64,000 nt of DNA from Maricaulis maris_C (GCF_049116555.1 NZ_JAGDYT010000006.1:124001-188000); one strand, 5' to 3'; shown: positions 1 through 9,729, counted from the first letter of the stretch. Notes: generated by a model not told the origin, from the sequence alone. A program made the numbers and translations.

Positions 1-616
1 CGATCACCGCGTAGACGGTCAGGGCCGCCAGCAGCAATTCGATCGCCCCCTGGCGGACAAGCGACAACAGGGCTGAAATGTCGAGCGCCGGCATGCCTGC
101 CAGGATTTCGCGCTTGGGATAGATGACCAGGAAAGCGGCAGCGGCGACCAATGCCATCTTGCCAACCCCCTTGAGAAAATTGGCCACGCCTTGGGGACCG
201 AAATTGCGCTTGAAGCCCTCGATCGGGTTCAGCTTTGAAAACTTGGGCTGGATCTTCTCGGTCGTGAACAGCATGCCTTGCTGGATGTAATGCCCGGCAA
301 AGCCGGCCATGGCGAGGACCAGGACCGCAAATCCGACTGCGCCAATCACCTGCCAGGCCATGGTCTGCAGCAATGTCATCATCGAGCCCGGCTCGACAGC
401 GAAACGATGGGGTTGTTCGAAAAAGACTTCCAGTGAGCCCGCGAGCGTCCGGGACATCAGCGGAAAGATGAAAGCCAGAAGAGCGAGGCCGGCCGCCAGG
501 ATGAACCAGCCGGGAATCTCCTGCGACTTGGCGACATCACCTTTCTTGCGCGCGTCATCCAGCCGCCGCTGGGTCGGTTCCTCTGTTTTCTGGCTGTCGT
601 CTTCGCCTTCGGCCAT
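1..616 (-). CDS. flhB: Flagellar export apparatus protein FlhB (C-terminus cut by window edge)
   Basis: FlhB is the inner-membrane subunit of the flagellar type III export gate that switches substrate specificity from rod/hook to filament proteins. Reading leftward from ATG at 616, the protein begins MAEGEDDSQKTEEPT, followed by a charged QRRLDDARKKGDVAKSQE segment; this Lys/Arg-rich start with the EEPT/RR.DAR.KG pattern is typical of FlhB. Hydrophobic segments follow at roughly residues 35-55, 90-110 and 145-165. About 205 codons are visible; the autocleaved NPTH region lies outside the window. It sits 15 bp downstream of fliR and is probably co-transcribed with fliQ-fliR. Identification is very likely. 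Confidence 0.95.
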   Translation of the reverse strand, partial: MAEGEDDSQKTEEPTQRRLDDARKKGDVAKSQEIPGWFILAAGLALLAFIFPLMSRTLAGSLEVFFEQPHRFAVEPGSMMTLLQTMAWQVIGAVGFAVLVLAMAGFAGHYIQQGMLFTTEKIQPKFSKLNPIEGFKRNFGPQGVANFLKGVGKMALVAAAAFLVIYPKREILAGMPALDISALLSLVRQGAIELLLAALTVYAVI

Positions 617-631
617 CCGCTAGCGTCCCTG

Positions 632-1384
632 TCAGGTCATTTCCATGGCAAAGCGCTGCATGCGCTCCAGCCAGACCGCGCTCATTGCCCCCAGGGCGAT
701 CGTGAGGATGATCAGACCGACCATGATATTCGATGGCATGGCAATAAAGAAAATCTGCGCCTGCGGCATCAACCGCGAGAGAATGCCAAGGGCGAGATAG
801 AAAAGCAGGCCGTAAAGTATGAGCGGCGAGGCCAGCTGCACCCCGATCCGGAAGGCGTCGATGAAGGCGGTCAGCGCCCATTCCGCTGCATCGGTCATGG
901 ACGGCATCCCGCCGGGCTCGAACACCTGATAGGAGTTCAGGGCCATTTGCAGCAGCATGTGATGCGTATTTGTCGTCAGCAGAACGAGCAGGAAAGTCAG
1001 ATTGAGAAAGGTCGCGATCAGCGCGCCCTGCTGCCCTTGGGAGGGGTCGAAGGATTGCGCCATGGCGAGGCCGGACTGCATGCCGATTACCTGTCCGGCC
1101 ACCGCGGCGGTCGACATGAAGATACGCGCCACCGCACCGATCATCAGACCGGTGATGACCTCACTCATCACAATACCTGTCATGACCAGCGGCTGGGCCG
1201 GCATGGGCGGCAGGGACGGCGCGATGATCGGGCCCATGATCAGGCAGAGCAGCAGTGCGAAGGCAAGCCGAATGCGGACCGGGATGGAGGGCTCGCCGAA
1301 ACCCGGCAGGAGCATCAGGATCGACCCGAGACGGGCAAAGACCAGACCCGCCGCATAAACCAGGGCCGGGAGTTCCGGGATCAT
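632..1384 (-). CDS. fliR: Flagellar export apparatus protein FliR
   Basis: FliR forms the core of the export gate with FliP and FliQ in the inner membrane. The 250-residue protein is almost entirely hydrophobic with about six membrane segments. It contains the family patterns FARLGSILMLLPGFGE near residue 17, GEPSIPVRIRLA, and GQVIGMQSGLAMAQSFDP near residue 98. The length matches the family (about 250-260). It begins with ATG overlapping the fliQ stop (ATGA), which implies translational coupling, and ends 15 bp before flhB. Nothing unusual is seen in the gene itself; its separation from fliE is described in the findings. Confidence 0.95.
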   Translation of the reverse strand: MIPELPALVYAAGLVFARLGSILMLLPGFGEPSIPVRIRLAFALLLCLIMGPIIAPSLPPMPAQPLVMTGIVMSEVITGLMIGAVARIFMSTAAVAGQVIGMQSGLAMAQSFDPSQGQQGALIATFLNLTFLLVLLTTNTHHMLLQMALNSYQVFEPGGMPSMTDAAEWALTAFIDAFRIGVQLASPLILYGLLFYLALGILSRLMPQAQIFFIAMPSNIMVGLIILTIALGAMSAVWLERMQRFAMEMT

Positions 1385-1644
1385 GGGTTCGCGATCCGGT
1401 CAAAAATAACGCCCATGAAACCGGCCATCAGACCGCCCATGAGGGGCAGGAAAATCAGCAGGGCGACAAAGATCGCAATGATCTTGGGAACAAAGACCAG
1501 GGTCATCTCCTGAACTTGCGTAAGAGCCTGGAATAACGCGATCGTTACGCCCACAGCCAGGCCAACCAGCATGACCGGGGCCGACATTGCCAGCATGAGC
1601 CAAATGGCTTCTCTTGCGAAATCAAGGACTTCAGGTCCGGTCAC
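1381..1644 (-). CDS. fliQ: Flagellar export apparatus protein FliQ
   Basis: FliQ is a small two-helix membrane subunit of the export gate core. The protein is 87 residues, the usual size, with hydrophobic helices at about 15-38 and 53-75. The pattern FQALTQVQEMTLVFVPKI between the helices is diagnostic for FliQ. It is the first gene of fliQ-fliR-flhB, and its stop overlaps the fliR start by 4 bp. The 112-bp gap upstream is shared with the first DUF885 gene on the other strand. That gap holds TTAACC half-site sequence but no complete CtrA box with 7-bp spacing, so the regulation is not clear from sequence. Confidence 0.95.
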   Translation of the reverse strand: MTGPEVLDFAREAIWLMLAMSAPVMLVGLAVGVTIALFQALTQVQEMTLVFVPKIIAIFVALLIFLPLMGGLMAGFMGVIFDRIANP

Positions 1645-1756
1645 GGGTCTCGCCTCTCACCGCGGGGGGAGAATCGGTTTTACGGTTAATTATCTTTACG
1701 CATGAGCTTGCAGCGTTAAGAAATAGTCAATTCTGGTAAACGGGGAAACTCCAGCC

Positions 1757-3649
1757 ATGCGCCTTCACACCTTGCTCGCCAGCGCGAGCGCTCTTGTCCT
1801 GGCTGCGGCCTGCTCGCCCGGCGAAACGCCGGAACGCGCGGATGCCGTGGGCAATCCGGCGATCGAGACAGCGGCACCGCCGACCGAAACGGCCGCAAGC
1901 GAACAGACCGAGACCGAACGCCTGTACGCCTGGTTCCAGCAGGAATTCGAAGCCGAGATCGAGTTCTCGCCCATCGGCAAGACCTATCTGGGCATGCTCG
2001 ATGACCTTGACGCCTATGGCCAATGGAATGACCCCAGCGAGGCGGCCTTCCGCGCCGGTCTGCAACGCGCCGCCGACCGCCAGCGCTACATGCACGAGAA
2101 TTTCGACTTCGACGCACTGACGCCGGAAGCCCAGATCACCTGGCGTTTTGCCGAATTCATCACCGAGAACAACGCCCAGCAGTCCGAATTCTGGGATCAC
2201 GGCTTTGTCTTCTCATCCTTCTTCGGCCAGCATACCGGGATGCCGTCGACGCTGATCGGCTATCACCGGATCGACAACCTCGACCATGCCGAAGCCTATA
2301 TGAGCCGCCTGGAATCCATGGGCGATGTACTCAATGTCTATACCGCGCAGGCTGACGAACGGGCCCAGCAGGGCGTGCTCGCTCCGGCTTTCGCCTATCC
2401 GATCATTGTCGGCGCGTCCGAGCGCTTCATCACGGGCGCTCCGTTTGATGACAGCGGTACCGACTCGCCGCTCTGGGGCGATATCCAGACCAAACTGGCC
2501 GGCATCGAGATCGATGACGCGACCCGCCAGGCCCTCCTCGACCGCGCCGAGGCTGCCCTGCTCACCTCCGTCGGCCCGGCCTATGACAATCTGATCGCGA
2601 CCATGCAGTCACATGCGGAAATGGCGGGCGAGGCCAATAATGGGGCCTGGGCCCTGCCGGATGGCGAGGCCTATTACCGCAGCCAGCTGATGAATTACAC
2701 GACCCGCACCGACATGACGGCGGACCAGATCCACCAAATCGGTCTCGACGAGGTCGAGCGCATCCATGGCGAGATGCGTCAGATCATGGAGACGGTCGGC
2801 TTTGACGGATCGCTGCAGGACTTCTTCGAACATCTGCGCACGAGCGATGAATTTTACTACGAGGATTCCGACGAAGGGCGCGAGCGTTACCTGACGGAAT
2901 CGGCGGCCATGATTGACCAGATCAGCGAAGTCGCACCGGAGTATTTCGGTCAGCTGCCGCGGGCCGAGCTCGAGGTTCGTGCGGTCGAGGAATACCGTAT
3001 CACGACCGCGACCGGTGCCTTTTACGAGCAGGGGTCGCTCGATGGCACGCGTCCGGGCGCCTATTACGTCAATCTTGCCAATATGCGGGACAATCCGACC
3101 TATTTGATGGAATCCCTCGCCTATCACGAAGGCGCGCCGGGCCACCACTTCCAGTCCTCGCTGGCCCAGGAACTCGAGAACGCCCCGATGTTCCAGCGCT
3201 TGCAATGGTATTCCGCCTATGGAGAAGGCTGGGCGCTCTATGCCGAGAATCTCGGCAAGGACATGGGCTTCTTCACCGACCCGTATCAGGACTTCGGACG
3301 CCTCTCCTATGAGGTCTTCCGCGCCGCCCGCCTGGTCGTCGACACGGGCATCCACCACCTGCAATGGACCGAGCAGGAGGCCGCTGACTATATGCTCGCC
3401 ACCACGCCGATGCCGGAAGGCGACATCGCGAACGAGGTCCGGCGCTATATGGTCTGGCCCGGTCAGGCCGTGTCCTACAAGGTTGGCATGCTGACCATTC
3501 TGGACCTGCGGCAGCGCGCCATGGATCAGCTGGGTGATGACTTCAGCTACGGCGAATTCCACGACATCGTGCTGACCAACGGGTCGATCCCGCTCACCTT
3601 GCTGGAAGAGCTGGTCGACGCCTGGATTGCGCGCAAACTCACGGAATAG
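1757..3649 (+). CDS. DUF885 family lipoprotein, metallopeptidase-like (paralog 1 of 4)
   Basis: A 630-residue exported protein of the DUF885 family, whose members look like zinc metallopeptidases but are poorly characterised. A lipoprotein signal ends in the lipobox LAAAC at residue 19. A low-complexity Thr/Glu/Ala linker follows, then the motif ERLYAWFQQEF that opens the conserved domain. The candidate metal site is HEGAPGHH at residues 457-464, followed by the conserved EGWALYAE; this resembles an HExxxGH plus downstream Glu arrangement. A purine-rich GGGGAAA precedes ATG 1757. It is transcribed divergently from fliQ. Substrate and reaction are unknown; periplasmic peptide cleavage is an inference. 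Confidence 0.85.
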   Translation: MRLHTLLASASALVLAAACSPGETPERADAVGNPAIETAAPPTETAASEQTETERLYAWFQQEFEAEIEFSPIGKTYLGMLDDLDAYGQWNDPSEAAFRAGLQRAADRQRYMHENFDFDALTPEAQITWRFAEFITENNAQQSEFWDHGFVFSSFFGQHTGMPSTLIGYHRIDNLDHAEAYMSRLESMGDVLNVYTAQADERAQQGVLAPAFAYPIIVGASERFITGAPFDDSGTDSPLWGDIQTKLAGIEIDDATRQALLDRAEAALLTSVGPAYDNLIATMQSHAEMAGEANNGAWALPDGEAYYRSQLMNYTTRTDMTADQIHQIGLDEVERIHGEMRQIMETVGFDGSLQDFFEHLRTSDEFYYEDSDEGRERYLTESAAMIDQISEVAPEYFGQLPRAELEVRAVEEYRITTATGAFYEQGSLDGTRPGAYYVNLANMRDNPTYLMESLAYHEGAPGHHFQSSLAQELENAPMFQRLQWYSAYGEGWALYAENLGKDMGFFTDPYQDFGRLSYEVFRAARLVVDTGIHHLQWTEQEAADYMLATTPMPEGDIANEVRRYMVWPGQAVSYKVGMLTILDLRQRAMDQLGDDFSYGEFHDIVLTNGSIPLTLLEELVDAWIARKLTE

Positions 3650-3817
3650 TGCGAATTCAACGCGCTTGAAGTTTGACAGGCCGGGCCGCGCAGAGGCTAT
3701 TCTGCGCCCGGCTTATTTCATCAGCCGCCGCACCGGGATCGGTGTGGCGGCTGGATTGCTTTTGACGATGGCCCGTCCGGTCTGGGAGAGAGATCGGTCG
3801 CGCCCGGGGAGACCATC

Positions 3818-5719
3818 ATGACCAAGCTTCCGATCTGGCTGGCGACAGCCTCGCTGGCCGCGCTTCTTGCGGCCTGTTCGCCTGCGCCTTCTGGCGAGAC
3901 GCCTGCGACGGGTGAAACTGGCACGAGCGAAGCCGCTGCCGCTGCCACCGAGGCCGCCTCCAGCGACCAGACCGAAAGCGAACGTCTCTACGCCTGGTAT
4001 TCCGAACTCTTCGAGGCCGACCTCGCCCGCTCGCCGCAACAACAGACCGGCCTCGGGCGGATTGACGACCTGGACGCCTATGGTCGCTGGGATGATGTCA
4101 GCGATGCCGCAGCCGCCTCCGCCCAGCAACGCCGTATCGACCGTCTCGCCCACATGCGCGAGACGTTCGACTTTGATGCGCTCGATCGCGATGCCCGGGT
4201 CTCCTGGCGCGTTTTTGAATACCTGCAGGAAACCGGCATTCGCCAATACGGCTTCCGGGACCAGACCTATGTCTTCACCCAGATGTTCGGGCCCCATACC
4301 GGCATGCCCTCGACCCTGATTGGCCAGCACCGTGTCCAAAGCGCCGAGCACGCCGAAGCATATATCTCGCGGCTCAACGGGATCGGTCCGGTCTTCGACA
4401 CCCTGATTGCCCGTGCGGAAGGGCGCGCCGAGGCCGGTGTCATGCCGCCACGCTTTGCTTTCCAATACCTGACGGGCAATACCCGGGCCGTGATCGCCGG
4501 CGCACCCTTTGATGACAGCGATGCCGTTTCGCCGCTCCTCGCCGACTTTACCGCCAAGGTGAATGCGCTGGAGATAGATGACGACGCCAAGGCCGATCTG
4601 ATTGCCCGCGGCACCCGCGCGCTGACGGATGTGGTCGGTCCCGCCTATGAGCGCCTGATCGCCATGTTCGAGCGCCATGAGCAAATGACGGATGACCGGG
4701 ATGGTGCCTGGAAGCTGCCGCGCGGTGAGGCCTATTACCAAAGCCAGCTGGCCGCTTTCACCACCCTGCCCGACCTGTCACCGCAGGAAGTGCATGATAC
4801 CGGCCTGGCCGAGATCGACCGCATCCATGACGAGATGCGCGGCATCATGGAAGAGGTCGCCTTCGAGGGAACGCTGCAGGACTTCTTCGAATTCATGCGC
4901 ACGGACGAGCAATTCTACTACCCGTCCACCGATGAAGGCCGCGCCCGCTACATGGCCGAGGTCAATGACGTGTTCGACAGCATCCGCGATGTCATTCCCG
5001 ACTATTTCGACACCCTGCCCGCGGGCGAGATGGTGGTACGCGAGGTCGAACCCTATCGGGCGGCCGGCTCACCCTCCGCCTTCTACAATACCGGTTCCCT
5101 GGATGGGTCGCGCCCCGGCATCTACTACGCCAATACGCTGAACATGCGGAACCTGCCGGTCTACCAGATGGAGACGCTCGCCTATCATGAAGGCGTGCCG
5201 GGTCACCATTTCCAGCTGACGCTGGCGCAGGAGCAGGAGGGCACGCCGATGTTCCAGCGCTTCCTCTATCTCTCTGCCTTCGGCGAAGGCTGGGCGCTCT
5301 ATGCCGAGAGCCTGGGCAAGGATATGGGGATGTTCACAGACCCCTATCAGGATTTCGGCCGTCTCGCCTATGAGCTCTGGCGTGCCGGACGCCTGGTGGT
5401 GGATACCGGCATCCATTCGCTGCAATGGAGCCGCGAGGACGCTATCGACTATCTGCGCGAGAACACATCCTTCACCGAGGAGGAGATCACGCGCGAGGTC
5501 GAGCGCTATATTGTCTGGCCGGGTCAGGCGACCTCCTACAAGACGGGTCAGATGCGGATCCGCCAATTGCGCGATTTCGCCCAGGCCGAGCTGGGTGACG
5601 CCTTCGATTACGGTGAATTCCACGACGTGGTCCTGACCAATGGGTCGCTGCCACTGGCTGTTCTGACCCAACTGATCAATGATTATGTTGAAGAGAAACG
5701 GGCTGAAACGGCTCAATAG
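3818..5719 (+). CDS. DUF885 family lipoprotein, metallopeptidase-like (paralog 2 of 4)
   Basis: A 633-residue paralog of the preceding gene. The signal peptide ends with lipobox LAAC at Cys20, followed by an Ala/Thr/Glu-rich linker to about residue 50. The candidate metal site HEGVPGHH starts at residue 457, the same position as in paralog 1, with EGWALYAE downstream. A GGGGAG ribosome-binding site lies close to ATG 3818. Paralog 3 begins 16 bp after its stop, so the two probably share a transcript. It contains a 49-bp stretch (4872-4920) identical to paralog 3. Function is unknown beyond the family-level prediction of a cell-envelope hydrolase. Confidence 0.85.
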   Translation: MTKLPIWLATASLAALLAACSPAPSGETPATGETGTSEAAAAATEAASSDQTESERLYAWYSELFEADLARSPQQQTGLGRIDDLDAYGRWDDVSDAAAASAQQRRIDRLAHMRETFDFDALDRDARVSWRVFEYLQETGIRQYGFRDQTYVFTQMFGPHTGMPSTLIGQHRVQSAEHAEAYISRLNGIGPVFDTLIARAEGRAEAGVMPPRFAFQYLTGNTRAVIAGAPFDDSDAVSPLLADFTAKVNALEIDDDAKADLIARGTRALTDVVGPAYERLIAMFERHEQMTDDRDGAWKLPRGEAYYQSQLAAFTTLPDLSPQEVHDTGLAEIDRIHDEMRGIMEEVAFEGTLQDFFEFMRTDEQFYYPSTDEGRARYMAEVNDVFDSIRDVIPDYFDTLPAGEMVVREVEPYRAAGSPSAFYNTGSLDGSRPGIYYANTLNMRNLPVYQMETLAYHEGVPGHHFQLTLAQEQEGTPMFQRFLYLSAFGEGWALYAESLGKDMGMFTDPYQDFGRLAYELWRAGRLVVDTGIHSLQWSREDAIDYLRENTSFTEEEITREVERYIVWPGQATSYKTGQMRIRQLRDFAQAELGDAFDYGEFHDVVLTNGSLPLAVLTQLINDYVEEKRAETAQ

Positions 5720-5735
5720 AAAAGGCACAAGGGAT

Positions 5736-7640
5736 ATGAAGATGCGTATTTCCAACCTGATTGTCGGCGTTTCCGCCCTGGCGCTCCTGGCCGGCTGCGG
5801 CGCAAGTGAAGACGAAACCCTCGCCAGCGACGCCGCTCCGGTCGAAACGGCTGCAGCCGAGACCGGGACAATGGCCGACGCCACCTCGGCTGATGTCGAG
5901 CAGGCCGCCGGCGAAGAGACCGAGTCCGATCGCCTCAATGCCTGGTTCCAGGACGCGTTCGACCGCAATGTCGCGCGCTCACCGATGACCCAGACTTTCC
6001 TCGGCATGAAGACCAATTACGACCAATGGTCCGACGCCTCTCCGGAATTCGCGCTCGAAGGCTTCCAGATGGGCCAGGCCGATCTTGCCCATATGCGCGA
6101 GACCTTCGACTTCGATGCGCTGGACGATAGCGCGCAACTCTCCTGGCGCCTGTTTGAATACAATGCCGAGCGCGCCGCAGAAGGTCAGCGCTGGGTCGAT
6201 CACGGTTACACATTCACGCCGCGCTCCGGTCCGCACATGAATGCGGCCTCTTTCCTCATCAACAACCACCGCGTGGATACGGTCGCGGATGCCGAGGCCT
6301 ATATCGGGCGCCTGCGCAATCTGCCGACCTATATGGATCAGAATATCGCCAATTCGCGCCGGTCGGCCGAACTCGGCGTGCTGACCCCGGCCTGGACCTA
6401 TGAGCCGATGATCGCCACCGCGCGCAACATCATCACCGGCGCTCCGTTTGATGATGGCGAGGCCAGCCCGCTGCTCGCCGACTTCGCCGGCAAGGTCGAA
6501 GGACTTGAACTGGACGAGGCGGAGACCGCCCGTCTGATCGCTGAGGCCGAAGCCGCCCTCACCGAGGCCGTGGCCCCGGCCTATGGACGCGTGATTGCCC
6601 TGTTCGAGGAGCAGGCAGAGGTCGCAACCGATGATGACGGCGTGTGGAAGCATCCCGATGGCGGCGAATTCTACAACTTCCTGCTCAACGGCTATACGAC
6701 AATGGATCTGTCGGCCGAGGAGATCCACCAGCTCGGCGTGGCCGAGGTCGCCCGCATTCACGACGAGATGCGTGGCATCATGGAGCAGGTCGGTTTTGAG
6801 GGCTCGCTGCAGGACTTCTTCGAATTCATGCGCACGGACGAGCAATTCTACTATCCGAACACCGACGAAGGTCGCGCCGATTATCTCGCCGACGCCACGG
6901 CGCTGATCGATACGATGACCGAAACCCTGCCGCAGATGTTCAACACCTTCCCGCGTGCGGCTCTGGAGGTTCGCCGGGTCGAAATCTTCCGTCAGGACAG
7001 CGCCGGCAAGGCTTTCTACCAGCGCCCGGCGCCGAACGGCTCACGACCGGGCGTCTACTACGCCAATCTGCGCGACATGTCGCTGATGCCGACCTATCAG
7101 ATGGAGGCCCTCGCCTATCACGAAGGCAGCCCGGGCCATCACATGCAACTGGCCATCATGCAGGAGCTGGAAGGCATTCCGGCCTTCCGTCGCTTTGGTG
7201 GCTATACCGCCTATACCGAGGGCTGGGGTCTCTACACCGAGTATCTGCCGGTCGAGTACGGCTTCTACTCCGACCCCTATTCCGACTTTGGTCGACTGGC
7301 GATGGAGTTGTGGCGGGCCTGCCGCCTGGTCGTCGATACCGGTCTCCACTATCACCAGTGGTCACGTCAGGATGCCGTCGACTATCTGGCCGAGAACACG
7401 CCCAATCCGCAGGGCGATATCGTTGCCGCGATCGACCGCTATATCGTCTATCCGGGCCAGGCTACGGCCTACAAGGTCGGCATGCTGGAAATCCTCCGCT
7501 TGCGTGGCATCGCCGAGGAAGCGCTCGGTGACGCCTATGACATCCGCGATTTCCACGATGTGGTGCTGACCCAGGGCGCCATGCCGATGTCAGTGCTCGA
7601 AGAACGCGTCAATGCCTGGATCGAGGACGCGCAGGAATAG
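5736..7640 (+). CDS. DUF885 family lipoprotein, metallopeptidase-like (paralog 3 of 4)
   Basis: A 634-residue DUF885 paralog. I place the start at ATG 5736 (MKMRISNL), because it follows an AAGG sequence and begins a clean lipoprotein signal with lipobox LAGC at Cys21. The frame is open upstream, but that would add 19 residues overlapping paralog 2. The candidate metal site is HEGSPGHH from residue 462, and the downstream motif reads EGWGLYTE, the Gly form also seen in paralog 4 where paralogs 1 and 2 have EGWALYAE. A strong intrinsic terminator follows 25 bp after the stop. The substrate is unknown. Confidence 0.85.
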   Translation: MKMRISNLIVGVSALALLAGCGASEDETLASDAAPVETAAAETGTMADATSADVEQAAGEETESDRLNAWFQDAFDRNVARSPMTQTFLGMKTNYDQWSDASPEFALEGFQMGQADLAHMRETFDFDALDDSAQLSWRLFEYNAERAAEGQRWVDHGYTFTPRSGPHMNAASFLINNHRVDTVADAEAYIGRLRNLPTYMDQNIANSRRSAELGVLTPAWTYEPMIATARNIITGAPFDDGEASPLLADFAGKVEGLELDEAETARLIAEAEAALTEAVAPAYGRVIALFEEQAEVATDDDGVWKHPDGGEFYNFLLNGYTTMDLSAEEIHQLGVAEVARIHDEMRGIMEQVGFEGSLQDFFEFMRTDEQFYYPNTDEGRADYLADATALIDTMTETLPQMFNTFPRAALEVRRVEIFRQDSAGKAFYQRPAPNGSRPGVYYANLRDMSLMPTYQMEALAYHEGSPGHHMQLAIMQELEGIPAFRRFGGYTAYTEGWGLYTEYLPVEYGFYSDPYSDFGRLAMELWRACRLVVDTGLHYHQWSRQDAVDYLAENTPNPQGDIVAAIDRYIVYPGQATAYKVGMLEILRLRGIAEEALGDAYDIRDFHDVVLTQGAMPMSVLEERVNAWIEDAQE

Positions 7641-7665
7641 CGCGTACCCCGATCCGACGAAACGA

Positions 7666-7697
7666 GGCCCCCGGTGCATGATCGGGGGCCTTTTTTT
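7666..7697 (+). terminator. Intrinsic terminator after DUF885 paralogs 2-3
   Basis: The 8-bp stem GGCCCCCG/CGGGGGCC is separated by a short loop and followed directly by seven T residues (7691-7697). This is a textbook rho-independent terminator, and it separates paralog 3 from paralog 4. Confidence 0.9.
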
Positions 7698-7827
7698 CAT
7701 GTGTGGCGGCCATTTGGTGACACAGGCGCAATCTATTGGCCATGACTGTACCGTAAGCCGCCCGTCAGGCCCCCGCAGGCCCCGCGCCCCGATCTTGCCC
7801 GCTGATCCAGAGGGTAAAGGGGACAAC

Positions 7828-9687
7828 ATGACCACCACATCGCGCGCCACGCTGCGCACATGGCTCTTGGCCGGCTGCACGGCCCTGGCCGGGCTCACAC
7901 CCATGGCGGTGACAGCCTCGGCCCAGGCCCAGACCGAGACCGAGACCGCCCCGGCAGAGCAGACCGAGACGGACCGGCTGAATGCCTGGTTCGAGGAACT
8001 CTTCAACGCTGATCTCGAATTCTTCCCCACCGGCAAGACCGGCCTGGGCATTATCGACGAGGATTACGGACGCTGGAATGACACCAGTGAAGCCGCCGCC
8101 CAGGCCGCCATTGCCCGGAGTCGCGAGCGACTGGCCCATATGCGCGCCAATTTTGACTTCGCCGCACTGGATCCGGTCGGCCAGATGTCCTGGCGCCTGT
8201 TCGAATACCAGACCGAACGCGGGGCCGAAGCCGAGCCCTATCGCCGCTATGGCTACATCTTCAACCAGCTCTTCGGACCGCACACCGGGCTGGTCGCCTT
8301 CCTGATCGGTCAGCATCGCATCCAGACCGCCGAACATGCCGAAGCCTATATCCAGCGCCTGTCGACCATGGACGACGCCTTGGGCCAACAGATCGAGGAA
8401 GCCGACTACCGTTTCGACAACGGCATCCAGGCCCCGGCCTGGGTCTATGAGCGTGTCCTCGCAACCGTCGCCGGGCTTCAGTCCGGCGCGCCCTTCGATG
8501 ACGGACCGGATCATCCGCTCTGGGCGGATATCCAGCGCAAGCTGGGCGAGATCGAACTTGATGAGGCCACGCGCGACGATCTCCTCGCCCGGGCCCGCAC
8601 GGCCTTGCTGGAGGATGTCGGTCCGGCCTATGCCCGCTTGCAAGCCATGCTGGAAGATCACCGCGACCGGTCGACCACGGCTGACGGAGTCGCCGATCTC
8701 CCCGATGGCGAAGCCTATTACAACGATCTTCTGACCGGTTTCACGACGACCGACATGACCGCGCAGGAAATCCACGCGCTGGGACTGGCCGAGGTCGACC
8801 GCCTGCAAACCGAGATGCGCGGCGTGATGGCAGAGGTCGGTTTTGACGGCTCACTCGGCGAATTTTTCAACTATCTGCGCGAAGATCCGCAATTCTATTA
8901 TCCCAACACGGATGAAGGTCGGGCGGACTATATGGCGGAGGCCACCGCGATCATTGACGCAATGCGCGAGCGCCTTCCGGAAGTGTTCGGGACCCTGCCC
9001 CAGGCCGAGCTGGAAGTCCGGCGGGTCGAGCCCTTCCGCGAGAATGGGGCCGGACTGGCCTTCTACCAGAATGCCACGCCGGACGGCTCACGACCGGCGG
9101 TCTATTATGCCAATTTGCGCGACATGGCGAGCATGCCGACCTACCAGATGGCGACGCTGGCCTATCATGAGGGCATTCCGGGCCATCACCTGCAGCGTTC
9201 CATCCAGCAGGAAATGGGGAATTTGCCCCGCTTCCGCCAGTTTGGCAGCTTCACCGCCTATGCCGAGGGCTGGGGCCTCTATGCGGAATACCTGCCGCTG
9301 GAGATGGGCCTTTATGAGGATCCTCATCTCAATGCCGGGCGTATCGCGATGGAGTTGTGGCGCGCCTGCCGTCTTGTCGTCGACAGCGGCCTGCACGCCT
9401 ATGGCTGGAGCCGTGAGGACGCGATCACCTATCTGACCGAAAACACACCCAACGCCCAGGCCGACATAGTCCCCGCCGTCGAGCGCTATGTCGTCTTCCC
9501 GGGCCAGGCAACGGCCTATCAGGTCGGCAAGAACCATATCATCGCCCTGCGCGCACAGGCCGAACGGGAATTGGGAGCCGATTTCGACCTGCGCGGCTTC
9601 CATGATCGCGTTCTCGCTTCTGGCCAGATCCCGCTTTCCATGCTGACCGAAGAGGTCGAGGCCTGGATTGCCGAGACACGCGGCTGA
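7828..9687 (+). CDS. DUF885 family exported protein, metallopeptidase-like (paralog 4 of 4)
   Basis: A 619-residue DUF885 paralog. The frame is open for 72 codons upstream, but those run through the preceding terminator. The likely start is ATG 7828, which follows AAAGGGGA. The N-terminus carries a Sec-type signal that may be cleaved at ASA-QAQ near residue 33. An LAGC at 14-17 could be a lipobox, but the hydrophobic stretch before it is short, so this paralog may be periplasmic rather than lipid-anchored. The candidate metal site HEGIPGHH starts at residue 447, with EGWGLYAE downstream. It has its own promoter region after the terminator. The substrate is unknown. Confidence 0.85.
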   Translation: MTTTSRATLRTWLLAGCTALAGLTPMAVTASAQAQTETETAPAEQTETDRLNAWFEELFNADLEFFPTGKTGLGIIDEDYGRWNDTSEAAAQAAIARSRERLAHMRANFDFAALDPVGQMSWRLFEYQTERGAEAEPYRRYGYIFNQLFGPHTGLVAFLIGQHRIQTAEHAEAYIQRLSTMDDALGQQIEEADYRFDNGIQAPAWVYERVLATVAGLQSGAPFDDGPDHPLWADIQRKLGEIELDEATRDDLLARARTALLEDVGPAYARLQAMLEDHRDRSTTADGVADLPDGEAYYNDLLTGFTTTDMTAQEIHALGLAEVDRLQTEMRGVMAEVGFDGSLGEFFNYLREDPQFYYPNTDEGRADYMAEATAIIDAMRERLPEVFGTLPQAELEVRRVEPFRENGAGLAFYQNATPDGSRPAVYYANLRDMASMPTYQMATLAYHEGIPGHHLQRSIQQEMGNLPRFRQFGSFTAYAEGWGLYAEYLPLEMGLYEDPHLNAGRIAMELWRACRLVVDSGLHAYGWSREDAITYLTENTPNAQADIVPAVERYVVFPGQATAYQVGKNHIIALRAQAERELGADFDLRGFHDRVLASGQIPLSMLTEEVEAWIAETRG

Positions 9688-9707
9688 GCAGGGCGCCACG
9701 CGATCAA

Positions 9708-9729
9708 GGGCCCGGCTGTGGTCGGGCCC
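9708..9729 (+). terminator. Hairpin after DUF885 paralog 4
   Basis: GGGCCCG pairs with CGGGCCC across a short loop, 20 bp after the stop of paralog 4. There is no clear T-tract, so its role as a terminator is only suggested by position. Confidence 0.4.

Noticed and set aside
1645..1756. CtrA box upstream of fliQ
   Set aside because: TTAACC and GTAA sequences occur on the fliQ strand, but no TTAA-N7-TTAA arrangement is present, so I do not call a site.
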